From contig NC_053184.1 of the NCBI RefSeq assembly GCF_905163445.1, positions 7,626,001 to 7,690,000 on the forward strand: a stretch of 64,000 nucleotides of DNA. The letters run 5' to 3'. The notes under the pieces were generated by a model that searched no databases, was not told the origin of the DNA, and worked only from the letters and a program-made list of their open reading frames with translations. The number at the start of each line of letters is the position of its first letter. Within the stretch, counting starts at the first letter, position 1. Position numbers and translations under genes: made by a program. The DNA comes from Pararge aegeria (Eukaryota; Arthropoda; Insecta; Lepidoptera; Nymphalidae). Positions 19,618 to 31,110 of this stretch are shown here, one piece after another.

Positions 19618-22600
19618 AAAAAATATATAATGCACAGGGGCGTAAGATTGGATTGAACTTAAAGTTCAATTCTTCTCCTATCTTTATATTTGGCGTACTA
19701 CTTCGTTAATCCGTAGTTAAATAATTACATTGTAATTGGAAAAAATAAAAGCTCAAAAGAGCCTAACTTAAAATAGCTTAGTGAGACAGATAAGAATAAT
19801 CTTATCCTAATTTCTTTTAAAGCACCGGATCGCAATGCGTTCAAGATGGCCTATAATGTTGTGCCGATTAAATTGGCTCATAAAATGTTACATTAACCTT
19901 CCGTCGGCACTACTTAACCAGTGTAATTGAATTCTTTTTTTACTATTTTCCTAAAATCCCAATACTGGACGAGAATTTAAAGATCATAAAGAACAGAGGC
20001 GTAATCAATTATGTTATTCGTTAGCTGATAATAAGTTGATTTAAATTACTAGATTGTACAACAAGTTCATAAAATAATCCATTTCATCCGAGACGTTTAT
20101 CCATCTGAGTATAAGGCTATTTTTATTTAAACTGCTTTATTGCATAGTATAGGAAAAACTAAGAATACTTTTAGAATATTACAGGCAAAAGTCGGCCTTA
20201 TAAGTAATCTCGTCCAGGTTACCTAAATCGAATCTGGTTTTTCTATAATCACTTTCATGGAGTTTTAAGTGGCACTCTGCATAAACAAGAGTTTTATTCA
20301 TTTCAAAGTGGATAACTAAACCAAATTCACAATGGATTTTTTTATCAAATTTGATTTTCTTTTATATGTAGTGGTTATCCTCGCATACGAGCCCAGCATT
20401 GTTAACAAGTCATGAATGTCTTTCAATCAGATTTGTGATTGCTCGATTAACAAGCCGAACTCGAGAACTGCCAGAACGAATTCGAATTGCATTCGATACG
20501 CCTCAAAATCGATGGATTTAATCGACTTACGGCAATTAAGTTAAATTTTACTGCTAATCATTCCGCTTCTGCATTTGATTGATTTATGTAATGTTAAGTT
20601 TTATGATCAACACAGCTGCTTTGAACTTGTAATTAGCTAATAGTAATAAATTGAAGCGAAAAGAAAATTGACAACTTTCTACGATTGCTACTATTTAACA
20701 GAATTATAAAGAGGCCGCAACATGCTGCACCGAAGCCTTTCGTTAGAACAACCAGACTAAATTATTTGTTAAAGATTGTTACCAAAATAGAAATGCTACA
20801 GAAGGGAATTCAAGAAAAAGCTATGTCTGTGCCAAGATTATCGACTTTAATAATAATTTACCGGCCACATTCAAAAGGAATAAAACATTATCACCTTGTG
20901 TTGGGGTACAAGTTGGTAGCTGCTTTGAGAAATTCTTCTTCTAGCAGAGTGATGTCTTTCTAGGTGTCACAAATCACGTGAGCTAGCAATTATCCCTTAC
21001 AATGCTAACAGCAACATTGGCACGGTAACAATGTTTTGGTATAAGTAAGTACTCACGTCAAATGTCCTACCGATGTCCTAAAGGACAATCACCAAAGACA
21101 GACGCATGTCCGTCAACTGGTACAGCGTTAACGAGCACATGCAAATATCAGCCAGCCGTGTTGCGCTAACAATTCCTGTAGAACTAGGCGTGGAGGTTTG
21201 TAACGACTACTGGTGACACTGATTTGTATAGTGTCGAGGCGTTAAACTTCATTTGTATATCGGAAATCTACATTTTAAATTCAAAAGTCCGTCTTTCTTC
21301 ACTGCGTGAAAATTTGCTCCTATTTTTCTTCCTATTTATTTTCATAAATTACGTTAGATCGCAGAATAGGCATTTTTATTCATATAATCATGACAAATTT
21401 CTTTGCAATAGTGACCCAGAAGTGGTTATTTCAGTTCGACTACATATTACTATTGGAAATAGTTTAAATGAATTCCTTGTCACCGTAGATATAAAAGGCA
21501 GTAACAGTTTTTACTGGAAATTTATTCTTGTTAGCTGGCAATTTGTTCTCGAGTCGAAGACAGACCTCCCTTTAACAAGGATATTCTGTCAAGATTAGGT
21601 GTGACTGGAAGACTTGTGGGAAACCTAGAAAGACTTAAAGGTGGAAATGCATTCAGTGTATAAATAGGTCTAGCTATACACTTGACTGCGATGTACGTAC
21701 GATAATTATTATTATTAGGCTCATTTTTCACAGGCTATTCGATTTTTTTTTCCAATTTACTAGCCTTTAATTACAACATTTAGAAAAATTTAAAATTCGC
21801 CAAAACTGTGTGTTATATCCAGATCATATTGTTATAATACGGTTTGATGCTGAAGGTTATGTACTTGTACCGTCTATTTAATCAAAATCAAAATGAAATT
21901 TCGTGTTTTTACACGAAATTAAAAAAATGACCTCATGTATTAAAGTAATTACAAATATATGCACATGTATTTCAACACGCTTGTTCTTTATGATCCATAT
22001 TTTGATTTGATTGAGATGTATTTTGCTTCCTGCTGTATCGTTTTTATTTAAATATGAATCTTATTCTTTAGCCGGATGTTCAACAACTTTAGTTTTAGTC
22101 GTATGTGTATGTTGGTTTTGTTCTAATTCGATTTCGTTAGAGATGTCCACACCTCTGGGTGGGCGCAGACCTCCCGCTAACTCTGGATTAAAAATCTTAA
22201 CCATAGCGTGGGTTGTTAACATATATTGATTGGTATTTGTCTCAACGCTGTTTTTTTAGAAAACTGCGTGAGTAAATACTATTTAACATGTTTACACGCA
22301 ATATTGTGGGAACAGAAAATTTTGGATTATGGTACATCGGTTAATTGCTTCAACATCTACTTTGCTTTCATTAACACAGCATAAATTTGTACCTTTAGCT
22401 CAAATTTGAATTTTTTTGGATGTAGAAAATTTTAATATTCTAAGTCCAAAATGTACGTCACATATTATACTTTCTATATTTAAAAAGGTTTTTGTTGGTA
22501 CCGTTTTTTTTCATATAATTAATAATTGCTGGACTAAGCAGATAGCCGACCTGAATGCTGCTTACTGGCTGAAATAAGCATTAACCTTGTCAATTCGTTA

Positions 22601-22745
22601 CCTAGATGGCACCACTTGTCTATAATGTCGCGCTAACGACTTGTTCAACGAGAACTATAAGACGAGATATAATTCAACTTATAAAAAAGTTTTCAAATAG
22701 TGTTGTGCAGTGTTTTATTAGTGCGGTGAGTGAACACATGGTGAT
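19618..22745. other. Unique AT-rich stretch
   Basis: About 3.1 kb with no recognised repeat or gene. The 124-codon frame at 21224-21598 is hydrophobic in its first half but has no family resemblance. A short 'aatcaaaatcaaaatgaaat' tract near 21882 may be the tail of a LINE on the minus strand. Confidence 0.45.
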
Positions 22746-22773
22746 ACCTTATGGTGACGGCAGATCAATATAC

Positions 22774-22968
22774 TCTATACAATTTTTTTTTTATGTTATT
22801 AACTTAACAATTATTAATTGTAAAGTTCACATCTCCTGAGGATGCTCCGGTTTCGGATCGAAACCTGCGTAGAGGGTACATTGCCGAAGATCTGAAAATT
22901 ATAAATTACACCATACAGGTTCTCCTGATTTTCGTGGAGTATAGCAAATTAAGCTTAATTTTCATAAT
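22774..22968 (+). mobile_element. Element D (hammerhead family), complete short copy
   Basis: A 195-bp insert: a 5' leader with 'cttaacaattattaattg', the hammerhead-like segment (22832-22880), then 'gaagatctg', 'aaattataaattacaccat', 'tttcgtggagtatagcaaa', and the end 'aagcttaattttcataat'. Compared with the 6.0-kb copy it lacks about 27 bases ('tttggtgtgg...' segment). There is no coding capacity. A ribozyme near the 5' end and a 12-bp duplication suggest a retroposon, either a short non-autonomous Penelope-like element or a SINE-like unit carrying a ribozyme. Confidence 0.85.
22828..22882 (+). ncRNA. Candidate type I hammerhead ribozyme
   Basis: CTGAGGA at 22836-22842 (position 7 may be any base), stem II GCTCCG/CGGATC with a GTTT loop at 22844-22859, GAAA at 22860-22863. 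Then a minimal stem III of the form A-CC/UG/CG-U and H17 = A at 22871, predicting cleavage between 22871 and 22872. TCTC before CTGA can pair with GAGG after the cleavage site to make the base of stem I. Further CA and GTACA bulges sit where type I ribozymes make loop contacts. One stem II pair is lost relative to the 6.0-kb copy. Function is inferred from motif order only. Confidence 0.7.
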
Positions 22969-23164
22969 AGATCAATATACGTTTGTCATCACCCCTCTTC
23001 TTCCCACGAGTGACGTGCGAGGCTAATAAGGGAATATAACGGAGATCCTCTGTGCTACTACAACTATCTACTGAGATTACCAATCCGTCTTCCTATCTTG
23101 GTGAGTAATCCATCCATTGGGAGAGACCTTTATTCCAGCAGTGGACTGAGATGTTATAGATGAT

Positions 23165-23757
23165 ATTTAATACCCTTTTTTTTTGGAGTTAATTAAATTG
23201 ATACGTTGATTGACAACAATCGTAACTTTACTATAAAGAAGCTACTGATATAATAATAAGCGATGCCCTATTATAATCAAAGATACGACTTTCGCGATAA
23301 ACTGTATAATTTAAAGAGTACTATAAAGAACAATAAATATTTATAGAACCTTTTCCAAGTCGACTAAATTGCGGTGTAATCGAGTCAACAAAGTTTTTAC
23401 ATCAATTGCTCTGAATCATGTTCGACAAGCCGACATACAAAGTACAGCGTTCAAAACAATGTCCGTGACGGCTAAAGGGCCAATCAAGATAAAATAAATT
23501 GTTTTATTGTTGCACTTGTGAGTCCCATAAACTTTAGAGAACAGAAGCTTTAAAGCGCCTCTTTCATTAGGAGCGTTCACATCCATAATACATCAAATAA
23601 TAAATACAATTAAGAAACGGCCTTTAATGTTACATGAAAGATAATTTCCTATTCGACGTAAACACTTTAAATGGATAGAATATTCATTTTACGTATATAC
23701 ATTGATGTATAAGTATACGCATATAAATATTATGTATTAATACCTTTTTTATATTGT
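23165..23757. other. AT-rich stretch without recognised features
   Basis: No gene or repeat is identified. Confidence 0.5.
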
Positions 23758-23955
23758 CTGGTGGGAACCAACCTACCGACGTACCGCTAAACGAATTAGC
23801 GTTCCGGTACGATGTAGCGTAGAAACGAATTAGGGGTATCGGTTTAATATAATTGCCATACTCCTAACAGGATAGCCCCATCTTAGACTGCATCATCACT
23901 TTACATTAGGTGAGATTGCAGTCAAGGGCTAACTTGAAGTGGAATAAAAAAAAAC
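23758..23955 (+). mobile_element. SINE-E, head-less copy
   Basis: From 'tctggtgggaaccaacctac' through 'gcgttccggtacgatgtagc' and 'gcagtcaagggctaacttga' to 'agtggaataaaaaaaa'. The A and B boxes are missing. Confidence 0.85.
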
Positions 23956-24123
23956 ATCTGTGTGAAATACCAAAGGATGTTTAATTCTCCAGACATATCT
24001 TTATAAACATGACATCGTCAAATAAATAAATTCTGTGAATATTATTTAAAGAAAATGCTTAAAATCTTAAACAATGAGATTTATGGTTGGGTTTTAGATA
24101 TGTTAATTACAATGTTATATTCA

Positions 24124-24387
24124 AATAATAAATAAAATAAATATACTACGACAATACACACATCGCCACCTAGCCCCAAAGTAAGCGTAGCTTGTGTTAT
24201 GGGTACTAAGATTACTCATGAATATTTTTATGAATAAAATACATAAATACTTAGAATATACATATAAACACCCAGACACTGAAAAACATTCATGCCCATC
24301 ACACAAACATTTTCCAGTTCTGGGAATCGAACCCACGGCCTTGTACTCAGAAAGCAGGGTCGCTGCAAACTGCGCCAATCGGCCGTT
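24124..24387 (-). mobile_element. SINE-A, full-length
   Basis: Minus-strand copy with complete head (24387 leftwards, B box GGTTCGATTCC at about 24326-24336) and an AT tail at 24124. It is uninterrupted and useful as a reference. A decayed reading frame across it is accidental. Confidence 0.92.
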
Positions 24388-24407
24388 AAATACTTATTTA
24401 TTGTTTT

Positions 24408-24643
24408 GCCGTGTGGTGACGGCAGATCAGAATACAGTTGTCACCACCCCCTTTTCGTTCCGGGAGTGTCGTACGAGTCGACTAATGGAATATAACGAAG
24501 AACGGGCAGCAGAGTCCTCTGTCCTCCTTCTGCCATGTACTGTGATCAACAACCCGCCTGCCCAGCGTGGTGATTATGGGCAAACCCTCCTGTTCGGAGT
24601 GGCTTTTAGTCCAACAGTGGACTGACGTAGGCTATTGATGATA
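24408..24643 (+). mobile_element. SINE-C, full-length
   Basis: GCCGTGTGGTGACGGCAGAT, then 'gttgtcaccacccc', 'gtcgtacgagtcgactaatg', 'gcccagcgtggtgattatgg', 'gtccaacagtggactgacg', ending 'ctattgatgat'. The best complete SINE-C in the window. I could not find clear A and B boxes, so its origin is uncertain. Confidence 0.85.
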
Positions 24644-24653
24644 TATATTATTT

Positions 24654-24749
24654 ATATCTTATTTATATTCATCGGTCATCTCAGTACCCATAACAGTAGC
24701 TTCGCTTACTTTGGGGCTAGATGGCGATGTCTGCGTTGTCGTAGTATAA
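24654..24749 (+). mobile_element. SINE-A, 3' half only
   Basis: 'attcatcggtcatctcagta' to 'tggcgatgtctgcgttgtcg' plus a short tail and poly-A. The tRNA-like half is absent. It lies directly beside the SINE-C and opposite in direction to the SINE-A at 24.1 kb. Confidence 0.85.
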
Positions 24750-25292
24750 AAAAAAACTTGGGTATGTTCTCCTTTCAACATATTAAAGAAGCTTTGTTCT
24801 TGACTACTGAGCAGCTCGAATTGTTGAATATAAACTTAATAAACTCCATTATTTTCAATTCAGCTCATTACATTTATTGATCACCTTTAAGAAGAATATT
24901 ATTTAGAGCATGTTTTTTATATCAGCACGTATGCAAAAAGGGATAAATTTAAAGTTATGAACATTAATGAACCAGTTTTAGTTTACGATCAAACTGATGA
25001 TAAACAAGCGAGTTCAGTTAAAGGTACGAATAATAAAATTAAGCGGTTGATTCTACATTCTTTATGCGGGACAGCGCAAAGAACATATTTTATTTTCATT
25101 ATTTTGTTTAACACTTCCTTTCTTACTTTTTAAAACTGTCATTAGGTAAAAGTTTTATTTTCTACTCAGACTAATGACAATCATTATATTGAGATTTTCT
25201 AATAAGAAATAACATTTGCCTTAGGTATTCCTTACAAGAGGGTATTTTCGGCAAACCAAATGACTTTAAAGAAGAAATAAAATCGCCACTAA
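24750..25292. other. AT-rich stretch without recognised features
   Basis: No gene or repeat is identified. Confidence 0.5.
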
Positions 25293-25621
25293 TCCATATT
25301 AATATTATTATTGAAAAAGTGTCTGATTGTTTGTTTATTTGTAAATGTTAGGCTTAACCACTTAACTGATTTTGATGAAATTAGGCCCGCAGCTTTAATC
25401 CTGGATATGAACATAGGATACTAATTATCCTACTAATTATTTTATTTGTAAAAGAAACCGGGATTCAAAATCGAATTTGTTACCCATGCATGGCACCTGA
25501 ACTTATCTTAGTGTACTTTTGCAACCTGGAGACCGCCATAACTGCATTGTGAAAATAAGGGGTTCCGGTGGAATTTAAAAAAACCTACATAAACGCGGAC
25601 GAAATTGCGGGAGACAGCTAG
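25293..25621 (+). mobile_element. Non-autonomous Helitron
   Basis: Starts TCCATATTAATATTATTATTG after A (25292) and ends 'cgcggacgaaattgcgggag' then ACAG-CTAG at 25618-25621 before T. Internal 'cttaaccacttaactgattt' and 'gatgaaattaggccc' are Helitron phrases shared with 51983-52120. 329 bp, no coding. Confidence 0.8.
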
Positions 25622-26229
25622 TAAGTACCTACTGAAATAAATACCAATATGGAAAAACACATACATAATCTACCTGATATATTCAGCCCAATATTAATAT
25701 TCAAACTGTTTGTCAGTTTAGCATGCGATAACATTATGGAGATACCATAATTTGGGGAGAGGCGATTCGTCAAATAATATCGATCGAACGTCGCCACTCT
25801 GTCTTGGTGAGAATGAGATGTTAAATATCGCAGATGACGGGAGATCATTGTCATTGAAATGATGACTATTATTGAAATGGGTGGAATATATTAAAATAAA
25901 CCCCCGTTTAATGTGAAACATTAACTAAATGTTCAATTTTGTAAAGGTTTTATTGGATGTTGCGATAAACGTGGAAATATTTAGCTAGTTTATGAATTCT
26001 ACAGTCAAATTACTAAGGCATAAGTTTTAATTGATACTTAATAAATAAATTAAGATAAAACTGTTTTATTCGAATATAACTTTAAATTATATTATTTTTA
26101 TGCATTGAAGTGAGATTTTGTATTAAAAGTAGGAGTAGGAGCAAAAGAAGATACAACAATCTTCTCACCATAACTATTCAAACACTAATTCATTTTTTTT
26201 ATCTCACAATGTCTCTTCATCAAATCAAC

Positions 26230-26363
26230 CAGTCGGTTTCGTTCTTATAGTAATCGGTAGTCGGTTCTAGTCTTTTCTAGAGCGTTCCAAAGTCCACGAT
26301 TCTGGGCCGCTTGTATCCAGCGGCTCTTTTGTCGCCCGCTGAGTGACTCTGAGCCTTCTAATG
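26230..26363 (-). mobile_element. RTE-type fragment with internal deletion
   Basis: Reading the minus strand, 'agaaggctcagagtcactca' (upstream coding part, as at 19.24 kb) is joined almost directly to 'gagccgctggatacaagcgg' (downstream part, as at 19.51 kb), skipping about 260 bases. It looks like a deletion between two points of one copy. Confidence 0.75.
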
Positions 26364-26391
26364 TTACTTACCTACTCATAAACGGTGAAAT

Positions 26392-26694
26392 GGTGATAGC
26401 CTAGTGATAAGGGCTTCGACTTTCCTTTCAATGGTATCGAGTTCGATCCCCGGCACGTACCTCTAGTTTTTCGGATATTTTTTTTTATAAAAGCCATAAA
26501 AATATCACTCGCTTTAACGGTGAAGAAACCTTTATGCCGTAGATATTCTCCGTAACCTTCTTAGAAGGCGAGTGTGGTCTACCAATATACACTGAGCCAA
26601 ATTAGACTACGGCTTAAACCCTTCTCGTTCTGATAAGAAACCCTTGCCCTGCAGTGGGCCAGTGATAGGTTGATAATGATGATTATGATTAATA
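26392..26694 (+). mobile_element. SINE-B, near full-length
   Basis: Head TGGTGATAGCCTAGTGATAAG (A box) with B box GTTCGATCCCCGG at about 26441, then 'atatcactcgctttaacgg', 'gcagtgggccagtgatagg' and a GATGATTATGATT end. Best head reference for SINE-B. Confidence 0.85.
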
Positions 26695-28216
26695 TTTTAT
26701 ATAATTTTATTCCCAAAAAATATTAGACAATCAGACTTTTTTACCTTAAAAAAAGTAAATTGTTCGTATTATGACGAAAATTGTATACCCATGCCAATTG
26801 GCTACAGATTCATAAATAAAATATTCTCTCTACTACTTTTGTTGTAATATATTAATGTAATATTAATTTCGTTAGCAAAAGCACTCGGAACGTTCAATTA
26901 TCTTTACACGCTGTAAGTTCCCACGATGGGTAATGGATCGTCCAACACTATAAGACATCGCGATGGCGTATCGTATCTCGCAAAATCACCGTGTCCTGCT
27001 CCGTGGCGCGTACACGCTGAAGCGACAGGGTAGCTGGTTAATTTAAACGGACGTAATCAATAAACAATTATCACTACCATCGGACAGTGAGTCATTGCGA
27101 ACGGATTTTCTCTTATGAATCTTCGAACGGATTGCAAGGAAACAGAGGTTTTGACGGTATATTTGGTTTACTAAACGTTCCCTGATAACTTCCCTGGTCG
27201 AAAAGTATTTTACGACAAAAAAAAACATGTAAAGTTTACGTATACGAACCACATTTGCGTAGTAGGTTTTTACGTTATAACAAACCATTTACTCAGCGCA
27301 CGCGGATAAGGCACCACGTAACTGCATTTTATTCTGACTTATTTACGAGTATTTCAAGTTGTATTTCAGTATTGTAACTCATATATATAGCCTGTACTAT
27401 TTCTGGATAAAACAGCTTAGTAATTAAGAAAATCGATTTCTTAATATCAGCGGTTGTCGATTAGAAATAAACATACAATCAAACAAATCTCCCGTCTTTA
27501 TAATATTAGTATATTTAAGCATAGATAACTTAACTGAAAAGTAAAGCTACGTAACTCCATTACGTTAAAGAAAGGTAGTTATGACCAAACAATAATGAGA
27601 AATGAGCAGTTCAGATTAAGACCTCCGAATATTCTACCTATAAATATATCTTCGATATCAGTCATCATTAAAAGAAAGCGCATTTCTTTCGGCTCAAAGG
27701 AGCGCCTTCAAATCAAACATGAAATAAAAACCGACGTTGCTAACAACATCATCACTGCAACAAGCATCACAAATCACATTTAAGTCGCGATATTGGATTC
27801 GGAGCATACAAAATTAATAATTGCAGGACACAAAGAGAAGCTTAGTTGTCCGTGGTGATATTTTGACTAATTTTTGACACCTGCAAATGTATTTGGTGTT
27901 ATGAAAATTAAACCGGTCACGTCGGATTCCGTGGTCGAGATATAACTTTTCGTTCGGACATTCAGATTTCCGGTTAGTTTTTGTCGATACAATTTTACTT
28001 TTGAGATAGTTCGATGTGTGAATCAGATCTTTATCAGTATATTTAGGCCAATGTCTGTTCATTTGCTTGTTCATGTATATATTAAAATGCAAATACGGTT
28101 CTTTACCATTTATCGTTCACCTAACTTAATATTTTCAAGGTACTTCAAAAACTTATTAGGATTTCAAAAGCTTATTAAAGTTGTAAACATTTATATATAT
28201 TTACTTTTGCTAAATA
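26695..28216. other. Mostly unique stretch
   Basis: No gene is established. A mixed-composition patch at about 26880-27040 contains a 35-codon ORF (26926-27033). A Helitron 5' scrap in reverse ('gtctttataatattagta') lies at about 27466-27512. The remainder is AT-rich. Confidence 0.4.
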
Positions 28217-28383
28217 CTTGAAGTCAAAGTCAAAGTCAAAGTCAAAGTCAAAAATATCTTATGTGGCGATAGCCACATTCGTAAACTTAAAACTAAAGCT
28301 ACGAGGGTTCCAAACGCGTCCTGGTCTAAGAAGAAGCCCACAACAAACTTAGCCGGGTGTTTTTTTTTTTTTTTTTTTTTTTT
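28217..28383 (-). mobile_element. LINE 3' end with (TTGACT)n tail
   Basis: On the minus strand: poly-A, 'ggctaagtttgttgtgggct', 'cgcgtttggaaccctcgtag', 'ttaagtttacgaatgtggct', then TTGACT units (plus-strand AGTCAA repeats at 28223-28250). The same 3' end is found at 39838-40017 and 45183-45295. This copy lacks the 'gtgccacctatgggcc' segment. Probably a CR1-like LINE. Confidence 0.8.
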
Positions 28384-29670
28384 ATTGTTTATGGTACTAC
28401 CGAATTTGAAATAAAAATTAAGGCTAAGATAGATTCCAGCTAGACTCTATAACCATCCATAATAGTTTACTAATGTGATTTCTCAGTACGATAGTGCTAA
28501 AATATGGGTTTTTAAATGTTTAAAATTGTATATTTGAAAAATTATATGACATTTTAAAAACTTTAGTAGTTCTTGTCCCAATTTAAACTGAAATATTAGT
28601 CGCATGAAAAAAATCCTAACCGTACATCTACTTCATATTTCAAAGCAGTATATCTCCTTAAAGAATAGTAAGATTCGGATCAAATACATACTGCATATTT
28701 CAAATTGTAAACAACAAATTACTTAGCTTTTTTTTCGTTTTCACGGCACGCACTTCTTTGATTTCATAGCCGCCCGTTCTAATCTAGTGTGTCTCTACTA
28801 AGAGTAAGTTGTAAAAAACGGAAGGGTGAAGAGCTCTCTAACCCCTTAAATTCCTAGACTGCGCATTAAACAGCAAAATTTCATAATCATTAGACCAACA
28901 CTGGACTATTAAACGTGTTTAAAATGTAAATGAAGCTTATAATAATATCTAGGAATATTGTAGTGATATGCACGAAGTGAACTCAACAATAAAATGTGTG
29001 ATTCATGGATGGGTATTAAGTTCTGTTTTAATTGAGTTACTACAATACGGCCATTAGGAGGTTAACTACTATCATAAATAACTGAGCATTTGTAGGCTGA
29101 CTTATATTTAATCACTAGACAAGATATGATAAATATGAAGCAATGAGGAAACGACTAAAGGTAAACAGAAAGAAAACGCAAATCCAGCGGCCCATCCGCA
29201 TAGGTTTTTGATTTGTACGCAAACAACTGTAAGGCAATTTTCAATTTTATGGAGTGGGATTAACTTCTTATTTTTAAAGTAAAAGTTTATTTAGCCTTGT
29301 TGAGCGATTTTAGGTAGGGATAAGACCTCGCGTCACCGACATGCGACATGCTAATTTGTATTGTTGCGATAGACAAGTTACACGCAGCGGTCTGTTAACA
29401 CAATGTATACCTATGTACAAACGAATATAGATATATCTCTCCGGTTTCCGCGGATGCACTTCCACCCTTCAGGATCTTTTGTACTCTTAGTAATTGGGTT
29501 TAATCGCAATACATACTCCACGATAATTTTTGGTGTGAACGGTAGTAGTTGTGTGTGCGAGAGAGAGAGAGGTGTAAAAATATTAATTGTTAGAATGCGG
29601 AATAGATACAAAATCTAACAATATTGCAAAAACTAACTGGACATTTTTATAGTAGGTACAATTTATCTTA
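28384..29670. other. AT-rich stretch without recognised features
   Basis: No gene or repeat is identified. A (GA)n tract lies at 29560-29572. Confidence 0.5.
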
Positions 29671-29870
29671 TCTTATATCTTCAAACGAGCAAATCTTATA
29701 TATATAAAATTGGAATCTCGGAATCGGCTCAAACGATTTTCATGAAATTTAGGGTTAGGGTTTCTACCGATAACCGATCTAGCTAGGATTCATTTTTAGA
29801 AAATGTCATTTTATTCGTGTTTTCCGGTAATAACCGATTTGGTGCAGACGAAGTTGCACGGGTCAGCTAG
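29671..29870 (+). mobile_element. H1 Helitron-like element, copy 2
   Basis: Starts TCTTATATCTTCAAACGAGC after A, ends 'acgaagttgcacgggtcag' and CTAG at 29867-29870, followed by T. 200 bp. Part of the usual 'gtatacaggaggtttcgg' middle is replaced by 'agggttagggtttc'. Confidence 0.8.
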
Positions 29871-30494
29871 TTATTGTTAATATATAATTATCAACCTTTA
29901 TTTATAGCTGTAGTAAATCAATGCACTAAATACATTTTGCTTTGATTATTTAATTAAAGCTAGCCTCTTAAACTTATTAATACTGAATAAATTCAATACA
30001 TTAAATCATGTACGGCGGATATAAGCAGATAATTTGCGAAGTCATTTAATAACTTAATAACACCAAGACAGAGTGTTTAATCTCGGGCAATTTACAGACA
30101 GCGCCGTCCGTTACACAGCATTTATATCTTCTTACATACTCGTACCTGATTAAAATACGGCTATAATTAAGCTAAAATATCACTTTGGTCTACTCCAATC
30201 TTGGATCTCATCAGATCGGACAATAATTAAGCGCTTTGAAATTCGAATTGAATTAAGCATTAAGCTTTCTTATGAGCGACATTAAATTGTTCCGACTTCG
30301 TTACGCCAACGATGAATAAAGAGGTAATTAAAAATAACGCCCGCCTCGTATCCTATCTACTCTTTATCTAAAAAAATATTTCAGATAGCTGATCACGCAA
30401 CACCTATAAAGGAAATTATAATATTGGGCATAGTAATGGAAAACATAGCTTCGCTGTAATTTTAATGCATCATCAATCAATCGTGACAAGTTTC
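29871..30494. other. Unique AT-rich stretch
   Basis: No gene or repeat is identified. The section 30080-30350 is of more even composition. Confidence 0.45.
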
Positions 30495-30632
30495 GATAGC
30501 CTAGCGGTTAAGCCTGTCAAGTGATGATAACCTAGTAGTTAGGCCTTCGGGATCACTTTTGGGGGCTCGATCGATCTCTTAACTTTTCATTTATGTGCGT
30601 TTTAAGTAATTAAATATTACTTGATTTGTGCT
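30495..30632 (+). mobile_element. SINE-B, head with a duplicated A-box region
   Basis: 'cgatagcctagcggttaagc' is followed 30 bases later by 'gataacctagtagttaggcc', so the A-box part of the head appears twice before the B-box-like 'ggctcgatcgat'. The body stops after 'gtgcgttttaagtaattaaa'. Confidence 0.7.
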
Positions 30633-31110
30633 ATAATTGTCCATAGAATGAAGAACGTACAGAATCCTCATTCACCCGTTATAGCATGCAGTGCATTGGG
30701 TCCAAAAACAAAGACGCTCGGAGCACATCTTCTCCTCATTTTATGCTTTAACAACATAAGAACTAAATAATTACTGTCAACTGCTAAATTAATGAAGTGA
30801 ATGACCGCCTATTCGAGAAACACTACTAAAATGGAGTGGTTTTAGATGCTTCAATATTAGTCGTGTACACTGTTTCTGTATGTCGTGTCGTGTACACATA
30901 ATAGTACTAGTTATAGTCATTTGTAATTACACATCACTTAAATTATATAGAAGTTAATAAAAAAATCAAACCAAAAATATAAGTATTCCTACACGTGTTA
31001 GGTTACAGGTTATTTTGGACAAGTAAAAATCGAACTATATTTTTTAACAAATATAATAGTGTAAATATTGTTATAGCTACAATAAATTATATTTCTTGTT
31101 TTTCAACGTC
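30633..31110. other. AT-rich stretch without recognised features
   Basis: No gene or repeat is identified. Confidence 0.5.

Larger units (their letters stand above)
22762..22980. repeat. 12-bp target duplication around Element D
   Basis: AGATCAATATAC is present at 22762-22773 and 22969-22980. Removal of 22774-22980 restores SINE-C. Confidence 0.92.
22746..23164 (+). mobile_element. SINE-C, interrupted by Element D
   Basis: SINE-C starts around 'ggtgacggcagatca' and resumes at 22981 with 'gtttgtcatcacccctcttc', 'gggaatataacggag' and 'ttccagcagtggactgagat'. The break lies in its first 30 bases. Confidence 0.85.

Noticed and set aside
21224..21598. 124-codon open frame with a hydrophobic stretch
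   Set aside because: Longest frame in the window, but no domain, no good start context and AT-rich codons. A frame of this length is expected by chance in 64 kb of six-frame translation.
24194..24625. 143-codon frame
   Set aside because: It runs across an antisense SINE-A and into a SINE-C, both non-coding repeats.
28223..28250. AGTCAA tandem repeat as a possible CRISPR or satellite
   Set aside because: It is the simple-repeat tail of a LINE 3' end found in three places; no spacers exist.
29745..29765. Telomere-like AGGGTTAGGG
   Set aside because: Single short occurrence inside an H1 element. Insect telomeres are arrays of TTAGG; this is a local variant of the element.
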